The translations under genes and the position numbers were made by a program. From Procambarus clarkii (Eukaryota > Arthropoda > Malacostraca > Decapoda > Cambaridae), in NCBI RefSeq assembly GCF_040958095.1, contig NC_091198.1, forward strand, positions 35,713,945-35,777,944: a stretch of DNA of 64,000 nt, written 5' to 3'. Under the pieces are notes generated by a model that had not been told where the DNA came from, ran no database searches, and worked only from the letters and a program-made list of their open reading frames with translations. Each line of letters opens with the position of its first letter. Position 1 is the stretch's first letter. Below are positions 50,582-63,410 of the stretch, one piece after another.

Positions 50582-52925
50582 CTCTCCACCACTGTCACAC
50601 ACCACTCTCCACCACTGTCACACACCACTCTCCACCACTGTAATACACCACTCTCCACCACTGTCACCCACCAATCTGCACCAGTGTCACACACCACTCT
50701 CCACCACTATCACTCACCACTCTCCACCACTGTCACACACCACTCTCCACCAATATCACTCACCACTCTCCACCACTGTCACACACCACTCTCCACCACT
50801 GTCACACACCACTCTCCACCACTGCCACACACCACTCTCCACTACTGTCACACACCACTCTCCACCACTGCTCCTCACCACTCTCCACCACTGTAAAACA
50901 CCACTCTCCACCACTGTCACACACCACTCTCCACCACTGTTCCTCACCACTCTCCACCACTGTCACACACCACTCTCCACCACTGCTCCTCACCACTCTC
51001 CACCACTGTAAAACACCACTCTCCACTACTGTCACACACCACTCTCCACCACTGTCACACACCACTTACCACCACTGTCACACACCACTCTCCACCACTG
51101 TCACACACCACTCTCCACCACTGTCACACACCACTCTCCACCACTGTCACACACCACTCTACACCACTGTCACACACCACTCTCCACCACTGCCACACAC
51201 CACTCTCCACCACTGCCACACACCACTCTCCATCACTGTCACACACCACTCTCCACCACTGTCACACACCACTCTCCACCACTGTCACACACCACTCTAC
51301 ACCACTGTCACACACCACTCTCCACCACTGCCACACACCACTCTCCACCACTCTCACATACCACTCTCAACCACTGTCACACACCACTCTCCACCACTCT
51401 CACATACCACTCTCCACCACTGTCACACACCACTCTCCACCACTGTCACACACCACTCTCCACCACTGCCACACACCACTCTCCACCACTGTCACACACC
51501 ACTCTCCACCACCGTCACACACCACTCTCCACCACTGTCACACACCACTCTCAACCACTGTCACACACCACTCTCCACCACTGTCACACACCACTCTCCA
51601 CCACTGTCACACACCACTCTCCACCACTGCCACACACAACTCTCCACCACTGCCACACACCACTCTCCACCACTGCCACACACCACTCTCCACCACCGTC
51701 ACACACCACTCTCCACCACTGTCACACACCACTCTCCACCACTGTCACACACCACTCTCCACCACTGCCATACACCACTTTCCACCACTGCCACACACCA
51801 CTCTCCACTCTCCACCACTGCCACACACCATTCTCCACCACTGTCACACACCACTCTCCTCCACTGTCACACACCACTCTCCACCACTATCACTCACCAC
51901 TGTCACACACCACTCTCCACCACTGTCACACACCACTCTCCACCACTGCCACACACCACTCTCCACTATTGTCACACACCACTTCCACCACTGCTCCTCA
52001 CCACTCTCCACCACTGTAACACACCACTCTCCACCACTGTCACACACCACTCTCCACCACTGTTCCTCACCACTCTCCACCACTGTCACACACCACTCTC
52101 CACCACTGCTCCTCACCACTCTCCACCACTGTCACACACCACTCTCCACCACTGTCACACACCACTCTCCACCACTGTCACACACCACTCTTCACCACTG
52201 TCACACACCACTCTCCACCACTGTCACACACCACTCTCCACCACTGTCACACACCACTCTCCACCACTGTCACACACCACTCTCCACCACTGTCACACAC
52301 CACTCTCCACCACTGTCACACACCACTCTCCACCACTGTCACACACCACTCTCCACCACTGTCACACACCACTCTCCACCACTGTCACACACCACTCTCC
52401 ACCACTGCTCCTCACCACTCTCCACCACTGTCACACACCACTCTCCACCACTGTCACACACCACTCTCCACCACTGTCACACACCACTCTCCACCACTGT
52501 CACACACCACTCTCCACCACTGCTCCTCACCACTCTCCACCACGGTCACACACCACTCTTCACTACTGCCACTCCCCACTCTCCACCACTGTCACACACC
52601 ACTCTCCACCATTATCACACACCACTCTCCACCACTGTCACACACCACTCTCCTCCACTGCCGTTCACCACTCTCCACCACTGTCACACACCACTCTTCA
52701 CCACTGCCACTCACCACTCTCCACTACTGTCACACACCACTCTCCACCACGGTCACACACCACTCACCACTTCTGTCACACACCACTCTCCACCACTGTC
52801 ACACACCACTCTCCACCACTGTCACACACCACTCACCACCACTGTCACACACCACTCTTCACCACTGCCACTCACCACTCTCCACCACTGTCACACACCA
52901 CTCTCCACCACTATCACTCACCACT

Positions 52926-53203
52926 GGTTGATACCTGGTTGATACCTGGTTGATGGGGTTCTGGGAGTTCTTCTACTCCCCAAGCCCGGCCCGAGGCCAG
53001 GCTCGACTTGTGAGAGTTTGGTCCACCAGGCTGTTGCTTGGAGCGGCCCGCAGGCCCACATACCCACCACAGCCCGGTTGGTCCGGCACTCCTTGGAGGA
53101 ATAAATCTAGTTTCCTCTTGAAAATGTCCACGGTTGTTCCGGCAATATTTCTTATGCTTGCTGGGAGGACGTTGAACAACCGCGGACCTCTGATGTTTAT
53201 ACT
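52926..53203 (-). mobile_element. LINE 3'-end fragment, copy 3
   Basis: The same fragment, 2,622 bp from copy 2 (114 satellite units' worth). The flanks on both sides match copy 2 almost base for base over more than 1 kb. Confidence 0.85.
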
Positions 53204-56200
53204 CTCTCCACCACTGTCACACACCACTCTCCACCACTGTCACACACCACTCTCCACCACTGTCATACACCACTCTCCACCACTGTCACCCACCAATCTG
53301 CACCAGTGTCACACACCACTCTCCACCACTATCACTCACCACTCTCCACCACTGTCACACACCACTCTCCACCAATATCACTCACCACTCTCCACCACTG
53401 TCACACACCACTCTCCACCACTGTCACACACCACTCTCCACCACTGCCACACACCACTCTCCACTACTGTCACACACCACTCTCCACCACTGCTCCTCAC
53501 CACTCTCCACCACTGTAAAACACCACTCTCCACCACTGTCACACACCACTCTCCACCACTGTTCCTCACCACTCTCCACCACTGTCACACACCACTCTCC
53601 ACCACTGCTCCTCACCACTCTCCACCACTGTAAAACACCACTCTCCACTACTGTCACACACCACTCTCCACCACTGTCACACACCACTTACCACCACTGT
53701 CACACACCACTCTCCACCACTGTCACACACCACTCTCCACCACTGTCACACACCACTCTCCACCACTGTCACACACCACTCTACACCACTGTCACACACC
53801 ACTCTCCACCACTGCCACACACCACTCTCCACCACTGCCACACACCACTCTCCATCACTGTCACACACCACTCTCCACCACTGTCACACACCACTCTCCA
53901 CCACTGTCACACACCACTCTACACCACTGTCACACACCACTCTCCACCACTGCCACACACCACTCTCCACCACTCTCACATACCACTCTCAACCACTGTC
54001 ACACACCACTCTCCACCACTCTCACATACCACTCTCCACCACTGTCACACACCACTCTCCACCACTGTCACACACCACTCTCCACCACTGCCACACACCA
54101 CTCTCCACCACTGTCACACACCACTCTCCACCACCGTCACACACCACTCTCCACCACTGTCACACACCACTCTCCACCACTGTCACACACCACTCTCCAC
54201 CACTGTCACACACCACTCTCCACCACTGTCACACACCACTCTCCACCACTGCCACACACAACTCTCCACCACTGCCACACACCACTCTCCACCACTGCCA
54301 CACACCACTCTCCACCACCGTCACACACCACTCTCCACCACTGTCACACACCACTCTCCACCACTGCCACACACCACTCTCCACCACCGTCACACACCAC
54401 TCTCCACCACTGTCACACACCGCTCTCCACCACTGTCACACACCACTCTCCACCACTGCCATACACCACTTTCCACCACTGCCACACACCACTCTCCACT
54501 CTCCACCACTGCCACACACCATTCTCCACCACCGTCACACACCACTCTCCACCACTGTCACACACCACTCTCCACCACTGTCACACACCACTCTCCACCA
54601 CTGCCACACACCACTCTCCACTATTGTCACACACCACTTCCACCACTGCTCCTCACCACTCTCCACCACTGTAACACACCACTCTCCACCACTGTCACAC
54701 ACCACTCTCCACCACTGTTCCTCACCACTCTCCACCACTGTCACACACCACTCTCCACCACTGCTCCTCACCACTCTCCACCACTGTCACACACCACTCT
54801 CCACCACTGTCACACACCACTCTCCACCACTGTCACACACCACTCTTCACCACTGTCACACACCACTCTCCACCACTGTCACACACCACTCTCCACCACT
54901 GTCACACACCACTCTCCACCACTGTCACACACCACTCTCCACCACTGTCACACACCACTCTCCACCACTGTCACACACCACTCTCCACCACTGTCACACA
55001 CCACTCTCCACCACTGTCACACACCACTCTCCACCACTGTCACACACCACTCTCCACCACTGCTCCTCACCACTCTCCACCACTGTCACACACCACTCTC
55101 CACCACTGTCACACACCACTCTCCACCACTGTCACACACCACTCTCCACCACTGTCACACACCACTCTCCACCACTGTCACACACCACTCTCCACCACTG
55201 TCACACACCACTCTCCGCCACTGCCGTTCACCACTCTCCATCACTGTCACACACCACTCTTCACCACTGCCACTCACCACTCTCCACCACTGTCACACAC
55301 CACTCTCCACCACTGTCACACACCACTCACCACTACTGTCACACACCACTCTCCACCACTGTCACACACCACTCTCCACCAATATCACTCACCACTCTCC
55401 ACCACTGTCACACACCACTCTCCACCACTGTCACACACCACTCTCCACCACTGCCACACACCACTCTCCACTACTGTCACACACCACTCTCCACCACTGC
55501 TCCTCACCACTCTCCACCACTGTAAAACACCACTCTCCACCACTGTCACACACCACACTCCACCACTGTTCCTCACCACTCTCCACCACTGTCACACACC
55601 ACTCTCCACCACTGCTCCTCACCACTCTCCACCACTGTCACACACCACTCTCCACCACTGTCACACACCACTCTCCACCACTGTCACACACCACTCTCCA
55701 CCACTGTCACACACCACTCTCCACCACTGTCACACACCACTCTCCACCACTGTCACACACCACTCTCCACCACTGCCAAACACCACTCTCCACCACTGCC
55801 ACACACCACTCTACACCACTGCCACACACCACTCTCCACCACTGTCACACACCACTCTCCACCGCTGTCACACACCACTCTCCACCACTGCCACACACCA
55901 CTCTCCACCACTGTCACACACCACTCTCCACCACTGCCACACACCACTCTCCACCACTGCCACACACCACTCTCCACCACTGCCACACACCACTCTCCAC
56001 TACTGCCGTTCACCACTCTCCACCACTGTTACACACCACTCTCCACCACTGTCACACACCACTCTCCACCACTGTCACACACCACTCTCCACCAATTTCA
56101 CACACCACTCTACACCACTGTCACACACCACTCTCCACCACTGTCACACCCCACTCTCCACCACTGTCACACACCACTCTACACCACTGTCACACACCAC

Positions 56201-59200
56201 TCTCCACCACTGCCACACACCACTCTCCACCACTGCCACACACCACTCTCCATCACTGTCACACAACACTCTCCACCACTGTCACACACCACTCTCCACC
56301 ACTGTCACACACCACTCTACACCACTGTCACACACCACTCTCCACCACTGCCACACACCACTCTCCACCACTCTCACATACCACTCTCAACCACTGTCAC
56401 ACACCACTCTCCACCACTCTCACATACCACTCTCCACCACTGTCACACACCACTCTCCACCACTGTCACACACCACTCTCCACCACTGCCACACACCACT
56501 CTCCACCACTGTCACACACCACTCTCCACCACCGTCACACACCACTCTCCACCACTGTCACACACCACTCTCCACCACTGTCACACACCACTCTCCACCA
56601 CTGTCACACACCACTCTCCACCACTGTCACACACCACTCTCCACCACTGCCACACACAACTCTCCACCACTGCCACACACCACTCTCCACCACTGCCACA
56701 CACCACTCTCCACCACCGTCACACACCACTCTCCACCACTGTCACACACCACTCTCCACCACTGTCACACACCACTCTCCACCACTGCCACACACCACTT
56801 TCCACCACTGCCACACACCACTCTCCACAACTGTCACTCTCCACTCTCCACCACTGCCACACACCATTCTCCACCACTGTCACACACAACTCTCCTCCAC
56901 TGTCACACACCACTCTCCACCACTATCACTCACCACTGTCACACACCACTCTCCACCACTGTCACACACCACTCTCCACCACTGCCACACACCACTCTCC
57001 ACTACTGTCACACACCACTCTCCACTACTGTCACACACCACTCTCCACCACTGCTCCTCACCACTCTCCACCACTGTAACACACCACTCTCCACCACTGT
57101 CACACACCACTCTCCACCACTGTTCCTCACCACTCTCCACCACTGTCACACACCACTCTCCACCACTGCTCCTCACCACTCTCCACCACTGTCACACACC
57201 ACTCTCCACCACTGTCACACACCACTCTCCACCACTGTCACACACCACTCTTCACCACTGTCACACACCACTCTCCACCACTGTCACACACCACTCTCCA
57301 CCACTGTCACACACCACTCTCCACCACTGTCACACACCACTCTCCACCACTGTCACACACCACTCTCCACCACTGCCACACACCACTCTCCACCACTCTC
57401 ACACACCACTCTCCACCACTGCCACACACCACTCTCCACCACTCTCACATACCACTCTCCACCACTGTCATACACCACTCTCCACCACTGTCACATACCA
57501 CTCTCCACCACTGTCACACACCACTATCCACCACTGTCACACACCACTCTCCACCACTGTCACACACCACTCTCCACCACTGTCACACACCACTCTCCAC
57601 CACTGTCACACACCACTCTCCACCACTGTCACACACCACTCTCCACCACTGCCACACACCACTCTCCACCACTCTCACACACCACTCTCCACCACTGCCA
57701 CACACCACTCTCCACCACTGTCACACACCACTCTCCACCACTGTCACATACCACTCTCCACCACTGTCACACACCACTCTTTACCACTGTCACACACCAC
57801 TATCCACCACTGTCACACACCACTCTCCACCACTGTCACACACCACTCTCCACCACTGTCACACACCACTCTCCACCACTGTCACACACCACTCTCCACC
57901 ACTCTCACACACCACTCTCCACCACTGCCACACACCACTCTCCACCACTCTCACATACCACTCTCCACCACTGTCATACACCACTCTCCACCACTGTCAC
58001 ATACCACTCTCCACCACTGTCACACACCACTATCCACCACTGTCACACACCACTCTCCACCACTGTCACACACCACTCTCCACCACTGTCACACACCACT
58101 CTCCACCACTGTCACACACCACTCTCCACCACTGTCACACACCACTCTCCACCACTGCCACACACCACTCTCCACCACTCTCACACACCACTCTCCACCA
58201 CTGCCACACACCACTCTCCACCACTGTCACACACCACTCTCCACCACTGTCACATACCACTCTCCACCACTGTCACACACCACTCTTTACCACTGTCACA
58301 CACCACTATCCACCACTGTCACACACCACTCTCCACCACTGTCACACACCACTCTCCACCACTGTCACACACCACTCTCCACCACTGTCACACACCACTC
58401 TCCACCACTGTCACACACCACTCTCCACCACTGCCACACACCACTCTCCACCACTCTCACACACCACTCTCCACCACTGCCACACACCACTCTCCACCAC
58501 TCTCACATACCACTCTCCACCACTGTCATACACCACTCTCCACCACTCTCACATACCACTCTCCACCACTGTCACACACCACTCTCCACCACTGTCACAC
58601 ACCACTCTCCACCACTGTCACATACCACTCTCCACCACTGTCACACACCACTCTTTACCACTGTCACACACCACTATCCACCACTGTCACACACCACTCT
58701 CCACCACTGTCACACACCACTCTCCACCACTGTCACACACCACTCTTCACCACTGTCACACACCACTCTCCACCACTGTCACACACCACTCTCCACCACT
58801 GTCACACACCACTCTCCACCACTGTCACACACCACTCTCCACCACTGTCACATACCACTCTCCACCACTGTCACACACCACTCTCCACCACTGCCACACA
58901 CCACTCTCCACCACTGCCACACACCACTCTCCACCACTGCCACACATCACTCTCCACCACTGTCACACACCACTCTCCACCACTGTCACACACCACTCTC
59001 CACCACTGTCACATACCACTCTCCACCACTGTCACACACCACTCCACCACTGCTACACACCACTCTCCACCACTGTCACATACCACTCTCCACCACTGTC
59101 ACACACCACTCTCCAACACTGTCACATACCACTCTCCATCACTGCCACACACCACTCTCCACCACTGTCACACACCACTCTCCACCACTGTCACATACCA

Positions 59201-59392
59201 CTCTCCACCACTGTCACACACCACTCTCCACCACTGTCACACACCACTCTCCACCACTCCACCTTCCGTAATCTTCCTACTCCTACCTTAAACTTCCTTC
59301 TCGTTCCTGCCTTCCTTATTTTTCCTAATCCTTCTATGTTCTTCAACCATCAATATCCACTAACAACAACCAACAGCCACCACCAACACCTT

Positions 59393-59860
59393 CTCCTCCT
59401 CGACCTTCTCATTCTTCCTCCTCGACCTTCACCTCTTTCTTCCTTGACCTTCTCCTTCCTCCTCGACCTTCTCCTTCCTCCTCGACCTTCTCCTTCCTCC
59501 TCGATCTTCTCCTTCCACCTCGACCTTCTCCTTCCTCCTCGACCTTCTCCTTCCTCCTCGATCTTCTCCTTCCTCCTCGACCTTCTCCTTCCTCCTCGAC
59601 CTTCTCCTTCCTCCTCGACCTTCTCCTTCCTCCTCGACCTTCTCCTTCCTCCTCGACCTTCTCCTTCCTCCTCGACCTTCTCCTTCCTCCTCGACCTTCT
59701 CCTTCCACCTCGATCTTCTCCTTCCTCCTCGACCTTCTCCTTCCTCCTCGACCTTCTCCTTCGTCCTCGACCTTCTCCCTCCTCCTCAACCTTCTCCTTC
59801 CTCCTCGACCTTCTCCTTCCTCCTCGACCTCCTCCTACCTCCTCTTTCTCCTCCTTACTC
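59393..59860. repeat. 19-bp CT-rich minisatellite, ~24 copies
   Basis: A tandem of TTCTCCTTCCTCCTCGACC with T/C and A/C variants (TCGATC, CCACCTCGACC, CGTCCTCGACC). Strongly pyrimidine on the plus strand. Long open frames on both strands arise from the repeat. Confidence 0.93.
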
Positions 59861-59905
59861 CTCTTCCTTCCACCTCGACCTCCTCCTCTAACTACAACAA
59901 CCAAC

Positions 59906-60470
59906 CACCATTACTATCAGTGCTCAACTGCAGGCCATTCTGGCGTGTTTGGAGGAAGTACGTCATGACGACCTTAAACAGTCGAAATCCAGTCTTCATG
60001 TCCATAGTTGAGGATTGTAAGAAAAGGATAACTGAGATACAGCTGAAAGGTCACAGTGTGATATTCGTGTGGATTCCATCTCATGTTGGAATAGTGCTCA
60101 ACGAGGTGGCGGATGACTTGGCCAAACGTGCCACATTAAAACCACAAGTTGACATCGAATGTGAATTCAAAATGAGACAAATAAGAAGCAATATCAGAAA
60201 TATACAGGCACAGGCAGAAGTGGCGAGGAGAGGTATAATGTATGAGGGAAGCCAAACCATGCAACACTACATGTGTGTGAGTCAAAACACCCATTTCACT
60301 TACGGTAAAAGGAGAAATGCTTGGAGTGACTGTGTACATGCGGCTCAGGCTTGGGTACAAATATTACTGGGAATATGGGATAGGTGTTCATGATAATGAC
60401 ACGAAGTGTCCACTCATCCCTTTGTGTGTATTTTACCTCAATAAATTTATTTCAATTTCAATTTCAACTA
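59906..60470 (+). pseudogene. LINE RNase H fragment with 3' tail
   Basis: A frame from about 59920 encodes the second half of an RNase H domain: RITEIQLKGHSVIFVWIPSH, VGIVLNEVADDLAKRATLKP, then TFYG-like HFTYGKRRNAWSD. After a frameshift near 60330 the usual continuation LRLGYKYYWEYGI appears in another frame. The 3' end has CAATAAATT and a tail of ATTTCA repeats (60445-60467). 5'-truncated and not part of the minus-strand LINE at 5230-13490, though from the same broad RNase H-bearing group. Confidence 0.82.
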
Positions 60471-61800
60471 CTATCAATAACCATAACCATCAACCTAAAC
60501 AATCATCAACCACCTCAATCATCAACAACCACAACAATCAACCACCACTACTATCAACAACAACCATAAACAGACACCAACCACAACAATCAACCACCCC
60601 TACCACCAACAACAATCAAACACCACTACTGCCAAATATAATCAACTACCAATGCCACAAAATACAACAAAACAACCACCAATATCACGAACCTCAACAA
60701 CTACCAGTACAGTCAACTACAAACGATCAACCATCAACCACCAAAACCATCAACCAACACTACCATCAACCACCACAACTATAGACAAACACTACCATCA
60801 ACCACAACTTCCATCAACAAACACTACCATCAACCACCACTACCATCAACAAACACTACCATCAACCACCACTACCATCAACCACCACAACCATCAACAA
60901 ACACTACCATCAACCACAACAACAATCAACAAACACTACCATCAACCACCACAACCATCAACCACCACAACCATCAACAAACACTACCATCAACCACCAC
61001 AACCATCAACAAACACTACCATCAACCACCACAACCATCAACCACCACAACCATCAACCACCACAACCATCAACCACCACAACCATCAACAAACACTACC
61101 ATCAACCACCACAACCATCAACCACCACAACCATCAACCACCACAACCATCAACCACCACAACCATCAACAAACACTACCATCAACCACCACAACCATCA
61201 ACCACCACAACCATCAACAAACACTACCATCAACCACCACTACCATCAACAAACACTACCATCAACCACCACAACCATCAACAAACACTACCGTCAACCA
61301 CCACAACCATCAACAAACACTACCATCAACCACCACAATCATCAACCACCACAACCATCAACCACCACAACCATCAACCACCACAACCATCAACCACCAC
61401 AACCATCAACCACCACAACCATCAACAAACACTACCATCAACCACCACAACCATCAACAAACACTACCATCAACCAACACAACCATCAACAAACACTACC
61501 GTCAACCACCACAACCATCAACAAACACTACCATCAACCACCACAACCATTAACTACCACCACCATTAACTACCACAACCTCAACCATCATTAACATTAA
61601 CCACCACTACCACTAATCACAACCATCAGCCACCACAATTACCAACCACAGCAATCAACCACCACCACCACCAACCACAACTATTAACCACCACTAGAAC
61701 CAACCACTACCACCAACAATAAACATCACCCACCACTGCCACCAATCACAACCTACCACCACAGCCACCAACCACAACCCAGCAACAATTCCACCACCAC
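60470..61800. repeat. 16-bp A/C-rich repeat array, degenerate at both ends
   Basis: The core (about 60740-61560) mixes two 16-bp units, CCACCACAACCATCAA and CAAACACTACCATCAA. The flanks are degenerate ACC/CAA-rich sequence. The plus strand is almost free of G and has a 305-codon His/Gln/Thr/Pro frame that is a repeat artefact. Confidence 0.92.
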
Positions 61801-62077
61801 TACCATGGATTCTCCATTAAGTGAAAGTAATGAATAAAATAATTTTAACCTACCTTTTATTATGCTTCAGTTTTATTTCTAGTATATGTAAAAATATATT
61901 TTTAAAATATTTCTACATTTTTTATATATATTCCATCAATCAGGAACACGATTTTTATGCAACATTTAAGGTTGCGACATGGTCTCAAAATTGTTTAGCC
62001 AAAGTTGTGCAGTAAGTTGTGACAACTTATTTACAACCACACAATAACGTAGCTAATACATGAAAACAAACATTGTC
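61801..62077. other. AT-rich spacer
   Basis: No gene, repeat family or RNA recognised. A 64-codon plus-strand frame here has no support. Confidence 0.5.
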
Positions 62078-62552
62078 ACACCTGGCTACTCTCCCTCCCC
62101 ACACCTGTAGATGAGAGGGAACACTAAAGCCCACACCTGGCTACTCTCCCTCCCCACACCTGCACATGAGAGGGAACACTAAAGCCCACACCTGGCTACT
62201 CTCCCTCCCCACACCTGTACATGAGAGGGAACACTAAAGCCCACACCTGGCTACTCTCCCCACCCACACCTGCAGATGGGAAGGAACACGGAAGCCCACA
62301 CCTGGCTACTCTCCCCACCCACACCTGCACATGAGAGGGAACACTAAAGCCCACACCTGGCTACTCTCCCCACCCACACCTGCAGATGGGAAGGAACACG
62401 GAAGCCCACACCTGGCTACTCTCCCACCCCACACCTGCACATGAGAGGGAACACTAAAGCCCACACCTGGCTACTCTCCCGACCCACACCTGTACATGAG
62501 AGGGAACACTAAAGCCCACACCTGGCTACTCTCCCCACCCACACCTGTCTAT
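62078..62552. repeat. 55-bp minisatellite, ~8.5 copies, two subtypes
   Basis: The unit is CACCTGGCTACTCTCCCTCC, CCACACCTGCACATGAGAGG, GAACACTAAAGCCCA. A subtype (CCACCCACACCTGCAGATGG, GAAGGAACACGGAAGC) occurs at about 62258 and 62367, alternating with the main type. It may reflect a short dimer expansion. Confidence 0.92.
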
Positions 62553-62834
62553 GTCACACACTCATGCCAAAGAAAACTTATATCAAGTAAATCTAGCTTG
62601 TATTAAGCAAGACAATGTTGGGCTAAATATTGATCAGTGTTATCTTATAAGCAGTGAAGCTTGCTTAATGAATATTATTGGTCGCTAAACGGTGCTCAAA
62701 GTTACTCAAGAAGCCTTATAAGTTCTCTAATTCATGACTTTTAATGTAAAAATATTTTTGAAACCACTGTAAGCACTGTGAATTAAACAACTGAGTCACA
62801 AATATTCGCGTGTTAAAATGTAGTCAATACGTAC
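62553..62834. other. AT-rich sequence, probable intron side of the 62835 exon
   Basis: Lies downstream of the donor of the minus-strand exon. No exon or repeat is recognised in it. Confidence 0.45.
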
Positions 62835-63239
62835 TGGTGAGAAGCGTGTTAGAGAAGAGCAGGTCACTATACCCTCCTCTTGAGGGAGGACACAGCTGAG
62901 CCGCCAGGTGGCAGCACCAGTCTATGGCGGGGTCGTCATCAGTGAGGTGCCGTAAGATGGTCAGGTCGAGCCTCCTTCCCTGGTACAGCAGAGTGTCCAG
63001 GGTGTCCGGGTCCACGTAGCCCGTGGCGTCCAGGGTGTCCGGGTCCACGTAGCCCGTGGCGTCCAGGGTGTCCGGGTCCACGTAGCCCGTGGCGTCCAGG
63101 GTGTCCGGGTCCACGTAGCCCGTGGCGTCCAGGGTGTCCGGGTCCACGTAGCCCGTGGCGTCCAGGGTGTCCGGGTCCACGTAGCCCGTGGCGTCCAGGG
63201 TGTCCGGGACCACGTAGCCCCTGGCGTCCAGGTCAATGC
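62835..63239 (-). CDS. Internal exon of an unidentified host gene with a coding minisatellite
   Basis: On the minus strand an acceptor TCTTCAG (to 63240) precedes a 405-bp open segment that ends at a strong donor GTACGT (62834 down). The exon is phase-1 symmetric. It starts GIDLDARGYVVPDTL, then six copies of DATGYVDPDTL, then DTLLYQGRRLDLTILRHL, LTDDDPAIDWCCHLAAQLCP and SRGGYSDLLFSNTLLT. The GC-rich exon contrasts with AT-rich flanks. A paralogue lies at 20122-20337 on the plus strand and lacks the repeat; conservation of LTDDDP, WCC, QLCP and SRGG argues for a real domain. Function unknown. The following exon is not found in this window on this strand. Confidence 0.65.
62995..63225 (-). repeat. 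33-bp in-phase coding minisatellite, 7 copies
   Basis: The unit (plus strand) is GTGTCCGGGTCCACGTAGCC, CGTGGCGTCCAGG. It encodes an 11-residue DATGYVDPDTL on the minus strand. Six copies are practically identical; the first-translated copy differs (ARG, VVP), so it is probably the founder. Confidence 0.93.
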
Positions 63240-63245
63240 CTGAAG

Positions 63246-63410
63246 ACATACACTGAGATACAGTCACGGTCGTTACTGTTATGTTCTAAGATATAACAAG
63301 AAGACATACTGAGCCATCCACTCACCTTACTGCTGGGTTTATTACCTGATGACAAGTCCGTATTTTGGACAGTATTAATAGCATCTAAACTATGTATTAA
63401 TAGCTTTTAA
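63246..63410. other. Short flank between exon and last array
   Basis: Upstream (intron side) of the minus-strand exon. Nothing recognised. Confidence 0.4.

Larger units (their letters stand above)
42546..59255. repeat. 23-bp satellite array, right part
   Basis: The same 23-bp unit continues after the Gypsy insertion. The block seen at 32134-34520 recurs from 43704, and blocks marked by CCATTATCAC occur at 43704, 46832, 49988 and 52609. From about 57.4 kb to the end the array is simpler, dominated by TGTCACACA and by TCTCACATA and TATCCACC variants with a short higher-order period. It ends at 59255 where CCACCACTCCACCTTCCG breaks the pattern. Confidence 0.97.

Noticed and set aside
23872..59255. 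A CRISPR-like array because of regular short repeats
   Set aside because: The repeats are contiguous with no unique spacers, the genome is eukaryotic, and the variation is point changes inside units.
59350..59968. An Arg/Glu- or Pro/Leu-rich protein at the 19-bp array
   Set aside because: Both strands are open because the 19-bp CT-rich repeat lacks stops. No conserved domain.
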